Below, piece by piece: positions 40,117 to 49,796 of a DNA stretch of 64,000 bases (position 1 is its first letter; each line of letters starts with the position of its first letter). The DNA is from JALOOX01 sp964557955 (GTDB lineage: Bacteria; Desulfobacterota; Syntrophobacteria; Syntrophobacterales; Syntrophobacteraceae): NCBI GenBank assembly GCA_964557955.1, contig CAZLCS010000024.1, forward strand, positions 1 to 64,000, given 5' to 3'. A model generated the notes under the pieces. It was given only the letters and a program-made list of their open reading frames with translations. It searched no databases and was not told the origin of the DNA. A program made the translations under genes and the position numbers.

Positions 40117-41277
40117 TCAGTTATGGGCCTGCCGCGACGCATCCGAAGGATTCTCCTGGCTGCGTTCCTTGCGGCGATTCCAGGGCCATTTTCTGACCTT
40201 ATGCTCCCCCTTCTCTTTGTCGAGCTCCCCAAACTCCCGCAGGAGCTGCTCCTGTTTGGGCGTCACTTGAGTGGGAATTTTGACGTCGATTTCGATATAG
40301 AGATCTCCCCGCCCATACCCACGAAGTCGCGGCGCCCCCTCTCCGGGAAAACGAACGACCGTGCCCGGCTGCGTGCCTGCCTTGATCTTCAGACTCTTTT
40401 TGGAATCCAGTGTCGGCACCTCGATTTCATCGCCGAGAGTAGCCTGAACAAAAGAAACGGATATCTTGCCGTAAAGGTTGTCGCCGTCCCGGTCAAAGAA
40501 CTCGTGCGGCTGGACGTTGAGTCGGACATACAGATCACCCGCCTGCCCCCTTCTGAATCCGCTTTCGCCTTCGCCCCTCAACCTCAAGCGCGTTCCCGAA
40601 TCAACCCCTCCCGGTACTTTAACCTGCACCTTCTTTCGCTTCCGGACGCGCCCCTGCCCCTGACACTCCCCGCAGGGCGAATTGAGCACCCTGCCGGACC
40701 CCTGACAGCGCGCACAGGTCGTGCTGATCCGGAAAAAACCCTGGCTCTGAATGACCTGGCCTCTCCCCTGGCATTGGGGACACGTGCTCTCCAGAGTGCC
40801 GGGCTCAGCGCCTGACCCATCGCAGTGATCGCATCCGACCATCGTATCGATCTGGATTTCCTTCTCGGTACCGAAGATGGCTTCTTCAAAAGTCAACGAC
40901 ATGTCAAAAAGCAGATCATCACCGGGGCGGGCTGCGGTGCGGGGACGCCCCCCACCACTTCCGCCGAAACCGAACGAGAAGAAATCCTGAAAAATATCGC
41001 CAAATGAACTGAAAATGTCTTCAAAACCGCCAAAACCGCTGAAACCGGTTCCGCGCAATCCCTCATGCCCATAGGTGTCATAGACACGACGCTTTTGCGG
41101 ATCCCTCAAGACCTCGTAAGCTTCGGCGGCCTCCTTGAATTTCTCCTCAGCCTCTTTATCTCCCGGATTCCGATCAGGGTGGTATTTCAGGGCGAGTTTT
41201 CGATACGCCTTTTTGACCTCTTCGTCACCCGCCTGTTTGGAAACACCCAAGACTTCATAGTAATCCCGCTTGTCCAT
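40117..41277 (-). CDS. dnaJ: Chaperone DnaJ
   Basis: A 386-residue type I Hsp40. J domain with HPDRNPGDKE at the N terminus, a Gly/Phe-rich linker (GFSGFGGFEDIFSSFGDI), four zinc-finger repeats (CDHCDGSG, CPQCQGRG, CARCQGSG, CGECQGQG), then the C-terminal substrate-binding domains. It delivers unfolded proteins to DnaK. dnaK is not in this window, so dnaJ is detached from the usual dnaK-dnaJ order here; it is followed by the zinc-ribbon gene. Confidence 0.97.
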   Translation of the reverse strand: MDKRDYYEVLGVSKQAGDEEVKKAYRKLALKYHPDRNPGDKEAEEKFKEAAEAYEVLRDPQKRRVYDTYGHEGLRGTGFSGFGGFEDIFSSFGDIFQDFFSFGFGGSGGGRPRTAARPGDDLLFDMSLTFEEAIFGTEKEIQIDTMVGCDHCDGSGAEPGTLESTCPQCQGRGQVIQSQGFFRISTTCARCQGSGRVLNSPCGECQGQGRVRKRKKVQVKVPGGVDSGTRLRLRGEGESGFRRGQAGDLYVRLNVQPHEFFDRDGDNLYGKISVSFVQATLGDEIEVPTLDSKKSLKIKAGTQPGTVVRFPGEGAPRLRGYGRGDLYIEIDVKIPTQVTPKQEQLLREFGELDKEKGEHKVRKWPWNRRKERSQENPSDASRQAHN

Positions 41278-41583
41278 TCAGCCCCGTTCCTTCCACCCAA
41301 GATCTGCCATCCACCAGACCGGCCAGAGCTCCCTCATCGACCTGATGAGGCGGCCCATGGCCCCTCACTATAATGTCATCGCAGCCAGTCCCTCAAGACC
41401 TTCGCGTTTGAAGCATCACAGATGCGTCCCATCTCTGACAATCAACCTAAGAAATTGAAAGTGTTACAAAATTTAGAACAAAGAGGCCCCCTCAACAACT
41501 TCAAGCCTTTCCTAAACATGGCTCCCCGCCTTGTCAAGAACCCACCACGGCTAACAAAACTCTGCAGCACGGGCTCCGAGCGG
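41278..41583. other. Intergenic, 306 bp
   Basis: Upstream region of dnaJ and downstream of the 41584-41958 gene. No CIRCE-like repeat, terminator or gene was seen. Confidence 0.6.
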
Positions 41584-41958
41584 TCACTCAACAGGCGAAC
41601 CTTCAGGCAAAACCGGCTCCAAACCGGCATGCCGCAACGCCTCATTCATGAAAACCGATTTGCCCAGAGACCTGGCCCGCTCCGCCAGTTCGACCCACTG
41701 GTCGGTTTCAGGCTCAACCTTCAAGGCCCTGCATGCGCGCCTGAAGAGAAACAGGTCACCCTCTTCCAGCGCCCGATCCCGTATCCTCTCCAGTGGCTCA
41801 GCTGCGCCGGCTTTCTCGTAAAAATCGACGGCGTCGTGGAAGAGCTCCTCTTCCTCGAAAGCCTTGCCCCAGCGCATCAGAGTCTCAACGGAGACGGCAT
41901 GCTGATTCAGCAGATCACGCTTCTCGAGGCAGCTCAACCTTGAACTTCTTGAAATCAA
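41584..41958 (-). CDS. Helical TPR-like protein downstream of rpoZ
   Basis: A 124-residue, all-alpha protein with repeats such as WGKAFEEEELFHDAVDFYEK and RDRALEEGDLFLFRRACRAL that resemble tetratricopeptide helices. The most likely start is TTG 41958, with GGAGGG upstream; a later start is possible. It lies 62 bp behind rpoZ on the same strand. Not recognised further. Confidence 0.65.
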   Translation of the reverse strand: MISRSSRLSCLEKRDLLNQHAVSVETLMRWGKAFEEEELFHDAVDFYEKAGAAEPLERIRDRALEEGDLFLFRRACRALKVEPETDQWVELAERARSLGKSVFMNEALRHAGLEPVLPEGSPVE

Positions 41959-42020
41959 TTCTCCATTCCCTCCAAACGGGCACGGCTATCAACGAGCCCG
42001 AGAAACCACACCACAACCTG

Positions 42021-42377
42021 CTAATCCTCTTCTCCGACGGCGTCGGCATCAACTTCCTCAAAACCTGCAGCAGCATGGTACTTGGGGCTTGCTTCCGTCT
42101 CCAGCAACTCCTCCACCTCCCGACGGGTGGCCTCCTCCCTCGCCTTGGAGGTAGAATCGGGAAGGGCCTTGACTTCCTCCAATTCCTTGATGTTCTCCCA
42201 GTTGACGCTTCCCGCTGCGATTTCGCGCAAGGCCAGCACCACCTCCTTGTTCTTGGGCGCGTGGACCAAAGGGGGCGCATTATTGCGCAACTGCAGCACC
42301 CTGCGCACCGCGAGGTGCACAAGGGCAAAACGGCTGTCCACCCTGTCCAGGCAGTCTTCAATCGTTACCCGTGCCAT
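42021..42377 (-). CDS. rpoZ: RNA polymerase omega subunit
   Basis: A 118-residue subunit of RNA polymerase that helps fold and retain beta-prime and forms part of the ppGpp site. The N-terminal core is typical: MARVTIEDCLDRVDSRFALV, then LQLRNNAPPLVH and NKEVVLALREIAAG. A longer acidic C-terminal tail follows. The gmk gene that often precedes it is absent here. Confidence 0.93.
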   Translation of the reverse strand: MARVTIEDCLDRVDSRFALVHLAVRRVLQLRNNAPPLVHAPKNKEVVLALREIAAGSVNWENIKELEEVKALPDSTSKAREEATRREVEELLETEASPKYHAAAGFEEVDADAVGEED

Positions 42378-42767
42378 AGGGCTATCCTCCGATCATCAAA
42401 CCCGATTCCGACCGTGTCCTCATGCTCCGCAGACACGCAACGACATCGGCCGCTTCATACGAATCGACCCGAACCCATTCACCGGCCGGCCAGGGCACCC
42501 GATGCAAAAATCCTGCAAATGAGAGCTTCAGCTTGTCGCGGGCCGGATCTTTCACCCCCCACCAACGGAAAGTGAAACAAATTCTTCATATAATCGATTA
42601 TTGCACGGGATGGCAATGAAGATCACTGAGACCCAGCCAATACTCAGTCGGAAAAGGCTTCGCCTGACCACCGGCAAGGATGGGCCAAACAAAAGGCTGG
42701 AAGCCCCCTCATGCGCATCAGGGGCTCCAGCCAAATCTGAATGGCTCGATGATGTGGGACCGGCAGC
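42378..42767. other. Intergenic, groEL terminator region and rpoZ upstream
   Basis: 390 bp without a gene. It contains the groEL terminator (42683-42732); I see no other clear element and no clear rpoZ promoter. Confidence 0.6.
42683..42732 (-). terminator. Rho-independent terminator of groESL
   Basis: Stem GGCTGGA (42695-42701) with TCCAGCC (42726-42732), continued by GCCCC (42703-42707) with GGGGC (42721-42725) after a one-base bulge. On the minus strand a T-rich stretch follows (AAACAAAA at 42687-42694 on plus). It is 36 bp after the groEL stop. Confidence 0.85.
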
Positions 42768-44393
42768 CTAGTACATGTCTTCCATGCCTCCACCGGGTGG
42801 CATGACCGGTTTCTTCTTTTCGGGCTTCTCTGCGACCATCGCCTCGGTCGTCAGGAGAAGCGAAGAGACACTGGAAGCGTTCAGCAGTGCAAACCTCACG
42901 ACTTTCGTAGGATCGATGACACCCGCTGCAATGAGGTCTTCGTACTCCTCGGTCTCAGCATTGAAACCGTAGGGACCCTCACCCGCCTTGACGTGCTCCA
43001 CAACCACCGAACCCTCATGGCCGGCATTGTTGGCAATCTGACGGATGGGCTCTTCCAGAGCCCTCATGATGATCTTCTTTCCAAAAGCATCCTCGCCTTC
43101 CACAACCAGGTCGCCAACGGCCTGGCGACAGCGCAGCAAAGCCACTCCCCCGCCTGGAACGATACCCTCTTCAACGGCGGCACGCGTTGCGTTGAGCGCA
43201 TCCTCGACTCTGGCCTTCTTCTCTTTCATCTCCGTTTCGGTCGCAGCCCCCACCCGGATGACCGCTACACCTCCTACCAACTTGGCAAGGCGCTCCTGCA
43301 GCTTCTCACGATCGTAGTCGCTGGTGGTCTCTTCGATCTGGGCCCGGATCTGCTTGACTCGACCCTCTATGGCTTCGCGTGAGCCACCGCCGTCCACGAT
43401 GGTCGTGTTGTCCTTGTCCACGACAATGCGCTTGGCTGTCCCCAAATCATTGAGCGTGACGTTCTCGAGCTTGACACCGATATCCTCGGAGATGACCTGG
43501 CCGCCTGTGAGAATGGCGATATCCTGAAGAATCGCCTTCCTGCGGTCACCGAAACCGGGGGCCTTCACCGCACAGACCTTCAGCACGCCGCGGAGGCGGT
43601 TCACAACCAGAGTCGCCAGGGCTTCGCCTTCCACGTCCTCGGAGATGATCATCAGAGGCTTGTTCATCCGGGCAATCTGCTCGAGCAACGGGAGCATGTC
43701 CTTCATGTTGCTGATCTTCTTCTCGTTGCAGAGGATGTAGGGCTCCTCGAGCTCCACTTCCATCTTCTCGGCGTTGGTGACGAAGTATGGCGAGATGTAC
43801 CCCCGGTCGAACTGCATTCCCTCCACAACATCCAGACTCGTCTCCATGCTCTTGGCTTCTTCCACCGTGATGACGCCTTCCTTTCCCACCTTGTTCATGG
43901 CTTCGGCAATGATGTTGCCGATGGTCGAGTCGTTGTTGGCGGAGATGGTTCCCACCTGAGCGATTTCCTTCTCATCCTTGGTCGGCTTGCTCATGGCCTT
44001 GAGGGCGTCTATGGCCGTCGCCACAGCCTTCTCGATCCCTCGCTTCAAGGCCATTGGATTGTGTCCTGCCGCGACCAGTTTGGATCCTTCCCGGTAAATG
44101 GCCTGAGCCAGAATGGTCGCCGTGGTCGTACCGTCTCCCGCGACGTCGCTGGTCTTGCTGGCAACCTCTTTCACCATCTGAGCGCCCATGTTCACAAACT
44201 TGTCTTCGAGCTCGATCTCCTTGGCAACCGTCACGCCGTCCTTGGTCACAGTCGGCGACCCGAAAGACTTCTCGATGACAACGTTGCGTCCCTTGGGGCC
44301 CAAGGTCACCTTGACGGCATCAGCCAGGATATTCACGCCGTCCATCATCTTCTCTCGGGCTTCCGCATAATACTTGATCTCTTTTGCTGCCAT
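42768..44393 (-). CDS. groEL: Chaperonin GroEL
   Basis: A 541-residue Hsp60. Starts AAKEIKYYAEAREKMMDGVN and holds the nucleotide motif VKVTLGPKGRNVVIEKSFG and AGDGTTTATILAQA; ends PPGGGMEDMY with a short Gly/Met tail. ATG 44393 matches the family start and lies 35 bp after groES. Regulated with groES from the CIRCE element upstream. Confidence 0.98.
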   Translation of the reverse strand: MAAKEIKYYAEAREKMMDGVNILADAVKVTLGPKGRNVVIEKSFGSPTVTKDGVTVAKEIELEDKFVNMGAQMVKEVASKTSDVAGDGTTTATILAQAIYREGSKLVAAGHNPMALKRGIEKAVATAIDALKAMSKPTKDEKEIAQVGTISANNDSTIGNIIAEAMNKVGKEGVITVEEAKSMETSLDVVEGMQFDRGYISPYFVTNAEKMEVELEEPYILCNEKKISNMKDMLPLLEQIARMNKPLMIISEDVEGEALATLVVNRLRGVLKVCAVKAPGFGDRRKAILQDIAILTGGQVISEDIGVKLENVTLNDLGTAKRIVVDKDNTTIVDGGGSREAIEGRVKQIRAQIEETTSDYDREKLQERLAKLVGGVAVIRVGAATETEMKEKKARVEDALNATRAAVEEGIVPGGGVALLRCRQAVGDLVVEGEDAFGKKIIMRALEEPIRQIANNAGHEGSVVVEHVKAGEGPYGFNAETEEYEDLIAAGVIDPTKVVRFALLNASSVSSLLLTTEAMVAEKPEKKKPVMPPGGGMEDMY

Positions 44394-44428
44394 GACCTTT
44401 CCCTCGCTTTCCAGGTCCAACCCATTCG

Positions 44429-44719
44429 TTATTCGAGAACGCCCAGAATGTCATCCTCGCGCATGATCAACAGCTCTTCCCCGTCGACTTTCACATCAGT
44501 TCCCGCATACTTGGAAAAGAGAACCCTGTCTCCTTCCTTCACGATCAGAGGCACCAGCTCCCCTTTTTCGAGGATGCGCCCTTTACCCACAGAAACGATC
44601 TTCCCCTGTTGAGGTTTTTCCTTGGCCGTATCTGGGATGATGATCCCACCGGCGGTCTTCTCCTCCTCTTCCAAACGCTTGACGATAACCCGATCATGCA
44701 AAGGACGAATCTTCATCAC
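44429..44719 (-). CDS. groES: Co-chaperonin GroES
   Basis: A 96-residue lid protein of the GroEL cage. Contains KIRPLHDRVIVKRLEEEEKT, the mobile loop TAGGIIIPDTAKEKPQQGKI and the C-terminal EELLIMREDDILGVLE. First gene of the operon; GGAGGAG-like sequence lies just before ATG 44719, and CIRCE is about 110 bp upstream. Confidence 0.98.
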   Translation of the reverse strand: MMKIRPLHDRVIVKRLEEEEKTAGGIIIPDTAKEKPQQGKIVSVGKGRILEKGELVPLIVKEGDRVLFSKYAGTDVKVDGEELLIMREDDILGVLE

Positions 44720-44827
44720 TGAGCTCCTCCCATCTGGTTTTCCATCCTACACTCGGCTTCAAGCAAGGTGTTCACCTTACGCGATGATCCTCCTGGCCGG
44801 ATCCGTAGCACAAAACTTCGGCGCCCG

Positions 44828-44854
44828 TTAGCACTCCTCAAGAGCGAGTGCTAA
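44828..44854. promoter_or_regulatory. CIRCE operator (HrcA site) of groESL
   Basis: Perfect TTAGCACTC (44828-44836), nine bases, GAGTGCTAA (44846-44854). This is the exact consensus bound by the heat-shock repressor HrcA. It lies 109 bp before the groES start. Confidence 0.97.
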
Positions 44855-45074
44855 GCGTATCTAGTCATTTGGAGCTCAAAAGGCAAGTCTGAAAAGAGTG
44901 GTCCGGAGGGGGATCCAGCGAGGGTGATGGATCAAAAACGAACGAGAGCTCACTTTTTCTAGCGATTTCTTGCTTTTTCTCATGAGTACAGCATTCAGAG
45001 CATTTCCCGTAAAAAAAGGGCAGCCCACTGACTGCCCCGTCTCATCGCACCCTTCCCCCAAGGGCATCCTCACC
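44855..45074. other. Intergenic, 220 bp
   Basis: Upstream of CIRCE. It contains the terminator at 45011-45037; nothing else stood out. Confidence 0.6.
45011..45037 (-). terminator. Rho-independent terminator
   Basis: On the minus strand GGGCAG, an 8-nt loop, CTGCCC and a T7 tract follow each other (plus coordinates 45018-45023, 45032-45037, A-run 45011-45017). It ends the gene at 45075-45383. Confidence 0.85.
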
Positions 45075-45383
45075 TCAGTGAGCGTCGCCCTCATGCAGAG
45101 CGGTCAATTTCTTTTCGCCCAATATCCGTTTGACTTCCTGAAGCAAATGATTCGTGGCTTCTTCGATCCGACTGATGTCTTTCTCGTCCACTGAATCGTC
45201 CGTCACGAACTGAAGCGAATCCTTCAAACGCTTGAATTGCTCAACGATCTCGGGCTTGATTTTCCCGTCCCCCAAGCGCTGATTCAAGTCCAGAATGGTT
45301 TCCACACAGCTTTCAACGCGCAGCCGATAGTGCTTCCGGTCTCTCTTCTGCAAAAACCGCTTGAATATCATGATCGCACACAC
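45075..45383 (-). CDS. Small helical protein of unknown function
   Basis: A 102-residue protein, or 98 if ATG 45371 is used. It is highly charged and helical, with heptad-like stretches (ESCVETILDLNQRLG, RIEEATNHLLQEVKRILG) that predict a coiled coil. No ribosome site decides between the starts. Not recognised. Confidence 0.6.
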   Translation of the reverse strand: MCAIMIFKRFLQKRDRKHYRLRVESCVETILDLNQRLGDGKIKPEIVEQFKRLKDSLQFVTDDSVDEKDISRIEEATNHLLQEVKRILGEKKLTALHEGDAH

Positions 45384-45450
45384 CGTTTTGTTTCTGGATC
45401 AAGGCCCCCAGCCTGCCAGGTCCACACGTGACCAGTTCCAGACGGCGTTG

Positions 45451-46116
45451 TTAGTATTCTCCCCTCTTCTCGAGCTCGTCTGCGAAAACCTTGTAGAAAT
45501 GCCGGTGATCCTTCAAGGCGCGAACAAACAGAACCTTGGCCTTGTCCATATCCCTGACATTGAGGATCATGTCCACTCCGTGTCTGAACGCAATCATTCG
45601 CTCCATGGTGGGTAGGGTCTCACTCAGAAGGCACAGGAAAAGGTGTCGCCGGGTGTGCATGGGAAGAAACTGGAAATGCTGCAGCACCACATTCTCACTG
45701 GACTTGGCTCCACCGTATACCTCATCCAGGACCACCAGGTCATACTGATTTCGATTGAGCTTTTCGAGCGCCTCCTTGGGCGAAAATGCTGTGCTCACAT
45801 AGAAATCCAGCTGCCGAAGACTTTGCTCCACCTTGTAAGAACGGGCCGTATCCCAGACACAGACCAGCGCCGCTTTCACTCCCTCTTCGACAACATCGAG
45901 GGGGACCGGATCACTGTCCAGCTCTTCGATCTCAAGTGGGGCGAAGCTTGCGTTGAACCCCCCGGTCGGGGATCCAACCGGTGGGGTCTTCTCCTCCTCA
46001 GAACGTTCAACGGGGATCCGGCAGCGCGGACAAAGGGCACGGACCTCCTTGTCCGTTGGGATCTTGTCATCGGCCAACGTAAAGGTCGCCTTACATCCTG
46101 GGCAAATAAACTTCAC
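45451..46116 (-). CDS. MJ0042-type zinc-ribbon protein with receiver-like domain
   Basis: A 221-residue protein. The N-terminal ribbon FICPGCKATF...ALCPRCRIPV has two CxxC pairs (MJ0042 family). A linker rich in Glu and Pro leads to a ~120-residue domain resembling a response-regulator fold: AALVCVWDTARSYKVEQSLRQ, then YDLVVLDEVYGGAKSSENVV. The usual N-terminal acidic pair of receivers is not evident, so phosphorylation is doubtful. GTG 46116 is the start, with AAGGAG seven bases upstream. Such proteins are common near motility and polarity genes of deltaproteobacteria, but this one stands alone. Confidence 0.75.
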   Translation of the reverse strand: MKFICPGCKATFTLADDKIPTDKEVRALCPRCRIPVERSEEEKTPPVGSPTGGFNASFAPLEIEELDSDPVPLDVVEEGVKAALVCVWDTARSYKVEQSLRQLDFYVSTAFSPKEALEKLNRNQYDLVVLDEVYGGAKSSENVVLQHFQFLPMHTRRHLFLCLLSETLPTMERMIAFRHGVDMILNVRDMDKAKVLFVRALKDHRHFYKVFADELEKRGEY

Positions 46117-46546
46117 ACGACACTCCTTATCCTGCCTCGTTCAGCTTTTTGAGAGCTCAAAAGTTAAAATACCTGCCTGAGAATGGATTTGACAATGCAA
46201 AACTTCAAATGCCTCAGGGATCTCCAGTCCGGGCCCTTTAGCCATTTTTAATTTGCGGGACCGCCGGCAGCCTGGGCGGATTGTCATTACCCCCATGAGC
46301 GATTGGACCATCCCCCGTTCCGGACCCCGGACAGGCATATGCTGCCTGAAAACTGGACAGGTGTCCTTTTGGGGCCTAATATGCGTCCCAACGGTCGAGC
46401 AGTGCATTGGAACCTTGAGACCTTAAGAGGATACGGAACGCCTGCACACCATGAACCGACCCCTCGAAGCGGATCGGCTTTCGGTTTCTTTGGATCGTCT
46501 CAAAAGGGGCGACCCTGAAAACATTTCTGAGGAAGGAGCTCTGTCA
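46117..46546. other. Intergenic, 430 bp
   Basis: Divergent region before the zinc-ribbon and aldo/keto reductase genes. The reductase frame stays open upstream to 46451 but has no family resemblance there. No other element seen. Confidence 0.55.
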
Positions 46547-47545
46547 ATGCCTCCAATTGAAAGAATTACCTTTGGAGATACGGATCTGAATGTGTCCAGG
46601 ATTGTGCTGGGAACCTGGGTCACCGGCGGATGGGCATGGGGGGGCGCTGATGACGATGCATCCAGAAAAGCCATCCTGCGCTCCCTTGAACTGGGCATCG
46701 ATTTCATCGATACCGCTCCGGTTTACGGCTTCGGCAAATCCGAGGAAGTGATCGGGCGGGCTCTCAAGGAATGGGGACACCGGAACCCTGTGACCGTAGC
46801 GACAAAATGCGGCCTCGAATGGGATGAAAAGGAGCGCATCCGCAGGAATGCCAAACCTGCCCGCATTCGTGCCGAGGTCGAAGACAGCCTCCGCCGACTC
46901 GGAGTGGAGCACATCGATCTCTACCAGATCCACTGGCCCGATCCTCAAACCCCTTTCGCAGACTCCATGGACGCCATGGTTCGACTGCAGGAAGAAGGCA
47001 AGATCCGCTGGATCGGCCTCAGCAACTTCAACACCGACCAGTTGAGGAGCTGCCTCGATGCAGGGCCCGTTCACAGCCTTCAGCCTCCCTACAATCTTTT
47101 CGAACGGGAGTCCGACAGGGAAATCCTGCCATTCTGCCTGCAAGAAAGCATTGCGACTCTCGTTTACGGCGGACTGTGCAGGGGGCTGCTTACCGGGAAG
47201 TTCACGGGCAGCGAGGAATTCCCGCGAGGAGATCTCCGGCGGGGAGACCCCAAATTCAAACCCGACCGGTTCAAGCAGTATGTCAAGGCCGTCAACGAAT
47301 TCAAAAGGATCGCATCATCCTATGGCAAGACCCCTGCTCAGTTCGCCCTGAGGTGGACCCTCCAGCAGCCCGGAGTCACGTGCGTGATCGCCGGTGCGCG
47401 AACCTCGGCTCAGGTGGAGGACAACGCAGGCATCTCGGGCTGGGAGATCTCCCAGGAGGACTTGAAAAAGGTTGATGAGATCCTGGCCAAACATATCAAG
47501 ACCCCCGTCGGGCCGGAGTTCATGGCGCCGCGCCTCGAATCCTGA
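46547..47545 (+). CDS. Aldo/keto reductase
   Basis: A 332-residue NADPH-type oxidoreductase with an (alpha/beta)8 barrel. The catalytic tetrad is visible as D and Y in DTAPVYGFG, K in VATKCGLEW and H in YQIHWPDPQ. It closes GARTSAQVEDNAGISGWEIS, the cofactor-phosphate region. ATG 46547 has GAGGAAGGAGCT upstream, and the family begins there (MPPIERITFGDTDLNVSRIV), against longer frame options. It is followed by the CoA-transferase gene at 56 bp; the true aldehyde or ketone substrate is unknown. Confidence 0.93.
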   Translation: MPPIERITFGDTDLNVSRIVLGTWVTGGWAWGGADDDASRKAILRSLELGIDFIDTAPVYGFGKSEEVIGRALKEWGHRNPVTVATKCGLEWDEKERIRRNAKPARIRAEVEDSLRRLGVEHIDLYQIHWPDPQTPFADSMDAMVRLQEEGKIRWIGLSNFNTDQLRSCLDAGPVHSLQPPYNLFERESDREILPFCLQESIATLVYGGLCRGLLTGKFTGSEEFPRGDLRRGDPKFKPDRFKQYVKAVNEFKRIASSYGKTPAQFALRWTLQQPGVTCVIAGARTSAQVEDNAGISGWEISQEDLKKVDEILAKHIKTPVGPEFMAPRLES

Positions 47546-47601
47546 AGTCCAATCGCTGAGGATCCAACCTTCCTCAACGGTCAATACAAGGAGCATCCCC
47601 G

Positions 47602-49089
47602 GTGACATCCATAAAGCACTACCCCGTTCTGACAGCGGAGGAGGCCGTTACCCTCATCCCCAATGGCGCCACCGTCTCGTTCAGTGGCTTCAGCCCCGCG
47701 GGAGCCGCAAAAGTGATTCCCCGTGCCCTCGCCGCACGGGCTCGCCAGGAGCACGAGGCCGGCAGGCCCTTCAAAGTCCGCGTTCTCACGGGAGCCTCCA
47801 GCGGCGACAGCATCGACGACGAGCTCGCCAGGGCGGAGGCCATTTCCTGGCGTGCACCCTATCAGAGCGGCTCGACGCTGCGCAAACAGATCAACCGCCA
47901 GGAAGTGGAATATGTGGACATGCACCTGTCCCACGTTCCCCAGACGGTTTTGTTCGGGTTCTTCGGCAGAATCGATTTCGCCGTGGTCGAGGCCACGGAA
48001 ATCACTCCCGACGGCCGGGTCTATCTCACCACCTCCATCGGCGCATCTCCCACGTACCTGAGATACGCCGACCGGGTGATCATCGAGCTCAACCGCGGGC
48101 ATCACGCAAGACTTCGTGAGATGGCGGACATCAAGGTTCTCCCAACCCCTCCCCACCGGAGCCCCATACCCATTTATGAGCCCATGACCCGAATCGGCTG
48201 GCCTTATGCCTATGTCGACCCGGACAAGGTCGTCGGTATCGTTGAGAACGAGGAGTCGGACCACGTGGTCCCCTTCGATGCGCCTGACGCATCCAGCCAC
48301 AAGATCGCCCAGTTTCTCGTCGGTTTTCTCATCGATGAAATGCGCGCAGGGCGCATACCCCCTGAGTTTCTGCCGCTTCAGGCCGGTGTCGGCAACGTGG
48401 CCAACGGGGTCATGGCCGAGCTCGGAGCCAATCCTGACATTCCCCCCTTCATGATGTACTCGGAGGTCTTTCAGAACTCCCTGGTAGATCTCATGGAGAA
48501 GGGGAAGCTCCTCGGCGCCAGCGCGACCGCCCTCACCGTGACCACAGACGTCCTCAGGCGGATGTATGACAACATGGACTTTTACTGCCCCCGCATCGTG
48601 CTTCGGCCCCAGGAAATCTCCAACCACCCGGGCGTCATCCGAAGGCTCGGGGTCATCGGTCTCAACACAGCCATCGAGGCCGATATATACGGCAACGTCA
48701 ATTCGTCGCATCTGTACGGCATGGACATCATGAACGGCGTGGGAGGCAGCGGCGAATTCGCCCGCAACAGCTACCTTGCCGTCTTCATGTGTCCCTCCAC
48801 GGCAAAAGGCGGCAAGATCTCTTCCATCGTACCCATGTGTCCGCACATCGACAACAATGAACACTCCGTCCAGGTCATCGTCACGGAGCAGGGACTGGCC
48901 GACCTGAGGGGGCTGGGTCCGACCCAGCGCGCACGCAAGATCATCCACAACTGTGCGCATCCTGCATACCGCGACTACCTCATCCGCTACACCGAACGCG
49001 CCCGGACCGGGCATATTCCCCATGACCTCGCCACCGCCTTCGAACTCCACCGGAACCTGCTGGAGTTCGGGAGCATGCTCCCCGATTAG
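47602..49089 (+). CDS. Acetyl-CoA hydrolase/transferase family, AarC-like
   Basis: A 495-residue class I CoA-transferase of the Ach1/AarC type. These enzymes move CoA between succinyl-CoA and acetate through a glutamyl-CoA intermediate. The CoA loop is GVGNVANGVM, the catalytic Glu lies in YSEVFQNSLVD, and NSSHLYGMDIMNGVGGSG and IVTEQGLADLRGLGP are family signatures. The start is GTG 47602 with AAGGAG nine bases upstream. In syntrophic or sulfate-reducing metabolism this reaction can activate acetate or propionate without ATP. Substrate range is not decided by sequence. Confidence 0.93.
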   Translation: MTSIKHYPVLTAEEAVTLIPNGATVSFSGFSPAGAAKVIPRALAARARQEHEAGRPFKVRVLTGASSGDSIDDELARAEAISWRAPYQSGSTLRKQINRQEVEYVDMHLSHVPQTVLFGFFGRIDFAVVEATEITPDGRVYLTTSIGASPTYLRYADRVIIELNRGHHARLREMADIKVLPTPPHRSPIPIYEPMTRIGWPYAYVDPDKVVGIVENEESDHVVPFDAPDASSHKIAQFLVGFLIDEMRAGRIPPEFLPLQAGVGNVANGVMAELGANPDIPPFMMYSEVFQNSLVDLMEKGKLLGASATALTVTTDVLRRMYDNMDFYCPRIVLRPQEISNHPGVIRRLGVIGLNTAIEADIYGNVNSSHLYGMDIMNGVGGSGEFARNSYLAVFMCPSTAKGGKISSIVPMCPHIDNNEHSVQVIVTEQGLADLRGLGPTQRARKIIHNCAHPAYRDYLIRYTERARTGHIPHDLATAFELHRNLLEFGSMLPD

Positions 49090-49322
49090 AGATGGGACCA
49101 CTCCAGGCTCGTGCAGGCTCCCTCGAAAACCTGTGCCGATGCGGTACGATGCCGTCCGCCGTTGCGGCCTCCAGACCTGTGTCGGCAGTCTTCCTCGCTT
49201 TACAATGAGTGCAAGGATGTTTAAGAAATGTATATGGCGCGTTGATCCCGGTTGAGCAGGTTCTTCAGTACCAGTTCACTCCCCAACCGGTCAGAGCGAT
49301 TACTATAGACGTGGAGGGCAAC

Positions 49323-49562
49323 ATGAGACGGTACCTGAAATTCCTGGCCATTTTACTCACCGTGTCGATGATGTATGGTTGTGCCGGGATGAGCTATACG
49401 GAACAGCGGATGCTTTCGGGCGGCGCCATTGGCGCTGCGGGCGGAGCGGCCATCGGGGCGGCAACGGGCAATCCCGCGGCAGGTGCGGCCATCGGTGGTG
49501 CGGCCGGAGTCGTGGGTGGAGTCATTGTGGACCAGTACGAAAAGAGCCAGGGCCGCTATTGA
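49323..49562 (+). CDS. Glycine-zipper lipoprotein
   Basis: A 79-residue protein. Signal segment LKFLAILLTVSMMYGC with the lipidated cysteine after the tetrapeptide MMYG, then a glycine-zipper region (GGAIGAAGGAAIGAATGNPA repeated as GAAIGGAAGVVGGVIV) as in SlyB/OmpA-linked proteins. ATG 49323 has a GGAGGGC stretch upstream. Probably outer-membrane anchored. A bidirectional terminator follows. Confidence 0.8.
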   Translation: MRRYLKFLAILLTVSMMYGCAGMSYTEQRMLSGGAIGAAGGAAIGAATGNPAAGAAIGGAAGVVGGVIVDQYEKSQGRY

Positions 49563-49687
49563 CGATCCGTCTTGGTGGAGCCCTGTAATCACCCCGAGTA
49601 AGACATGACGCCAACTAGCGGCATGGATCCCTTTCCGGCCATGCCGTTTTTTAATGCCTCGCGACCGACACTGGATGGATCGAACAG

Positions 49688-49721
49688 AAAGGCCCGCTCG
49701 GAGCAACCGAGCGGGCCTTTT
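49688..49721. terminator. Bidirectional terminator before dsrP
   Basis: Stem AAAGGCCCGCTCGG (49688-49701) with CCGAGCGGGCCTTT (49707-49720), 5-nt loop, T-tract on the plus strand. It lies between the lipoprotein gene (stop 49562) and the convergent dsr operon (stop 49797). Confidence 0.92.
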
Positions 49722-49796
49722 CATTTGTGCCGTCCCCGTCACAGCATTCCCGCAAGGCCTGATATAAGCCGAACGGAGATGCCGGATGGTCTTGAG

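Noticed and set aside
47581..49101. 506-residue minus-strand frame
   Set aside because: Antisense to the CoA-transferase gene, which has clear catalytic motifs.
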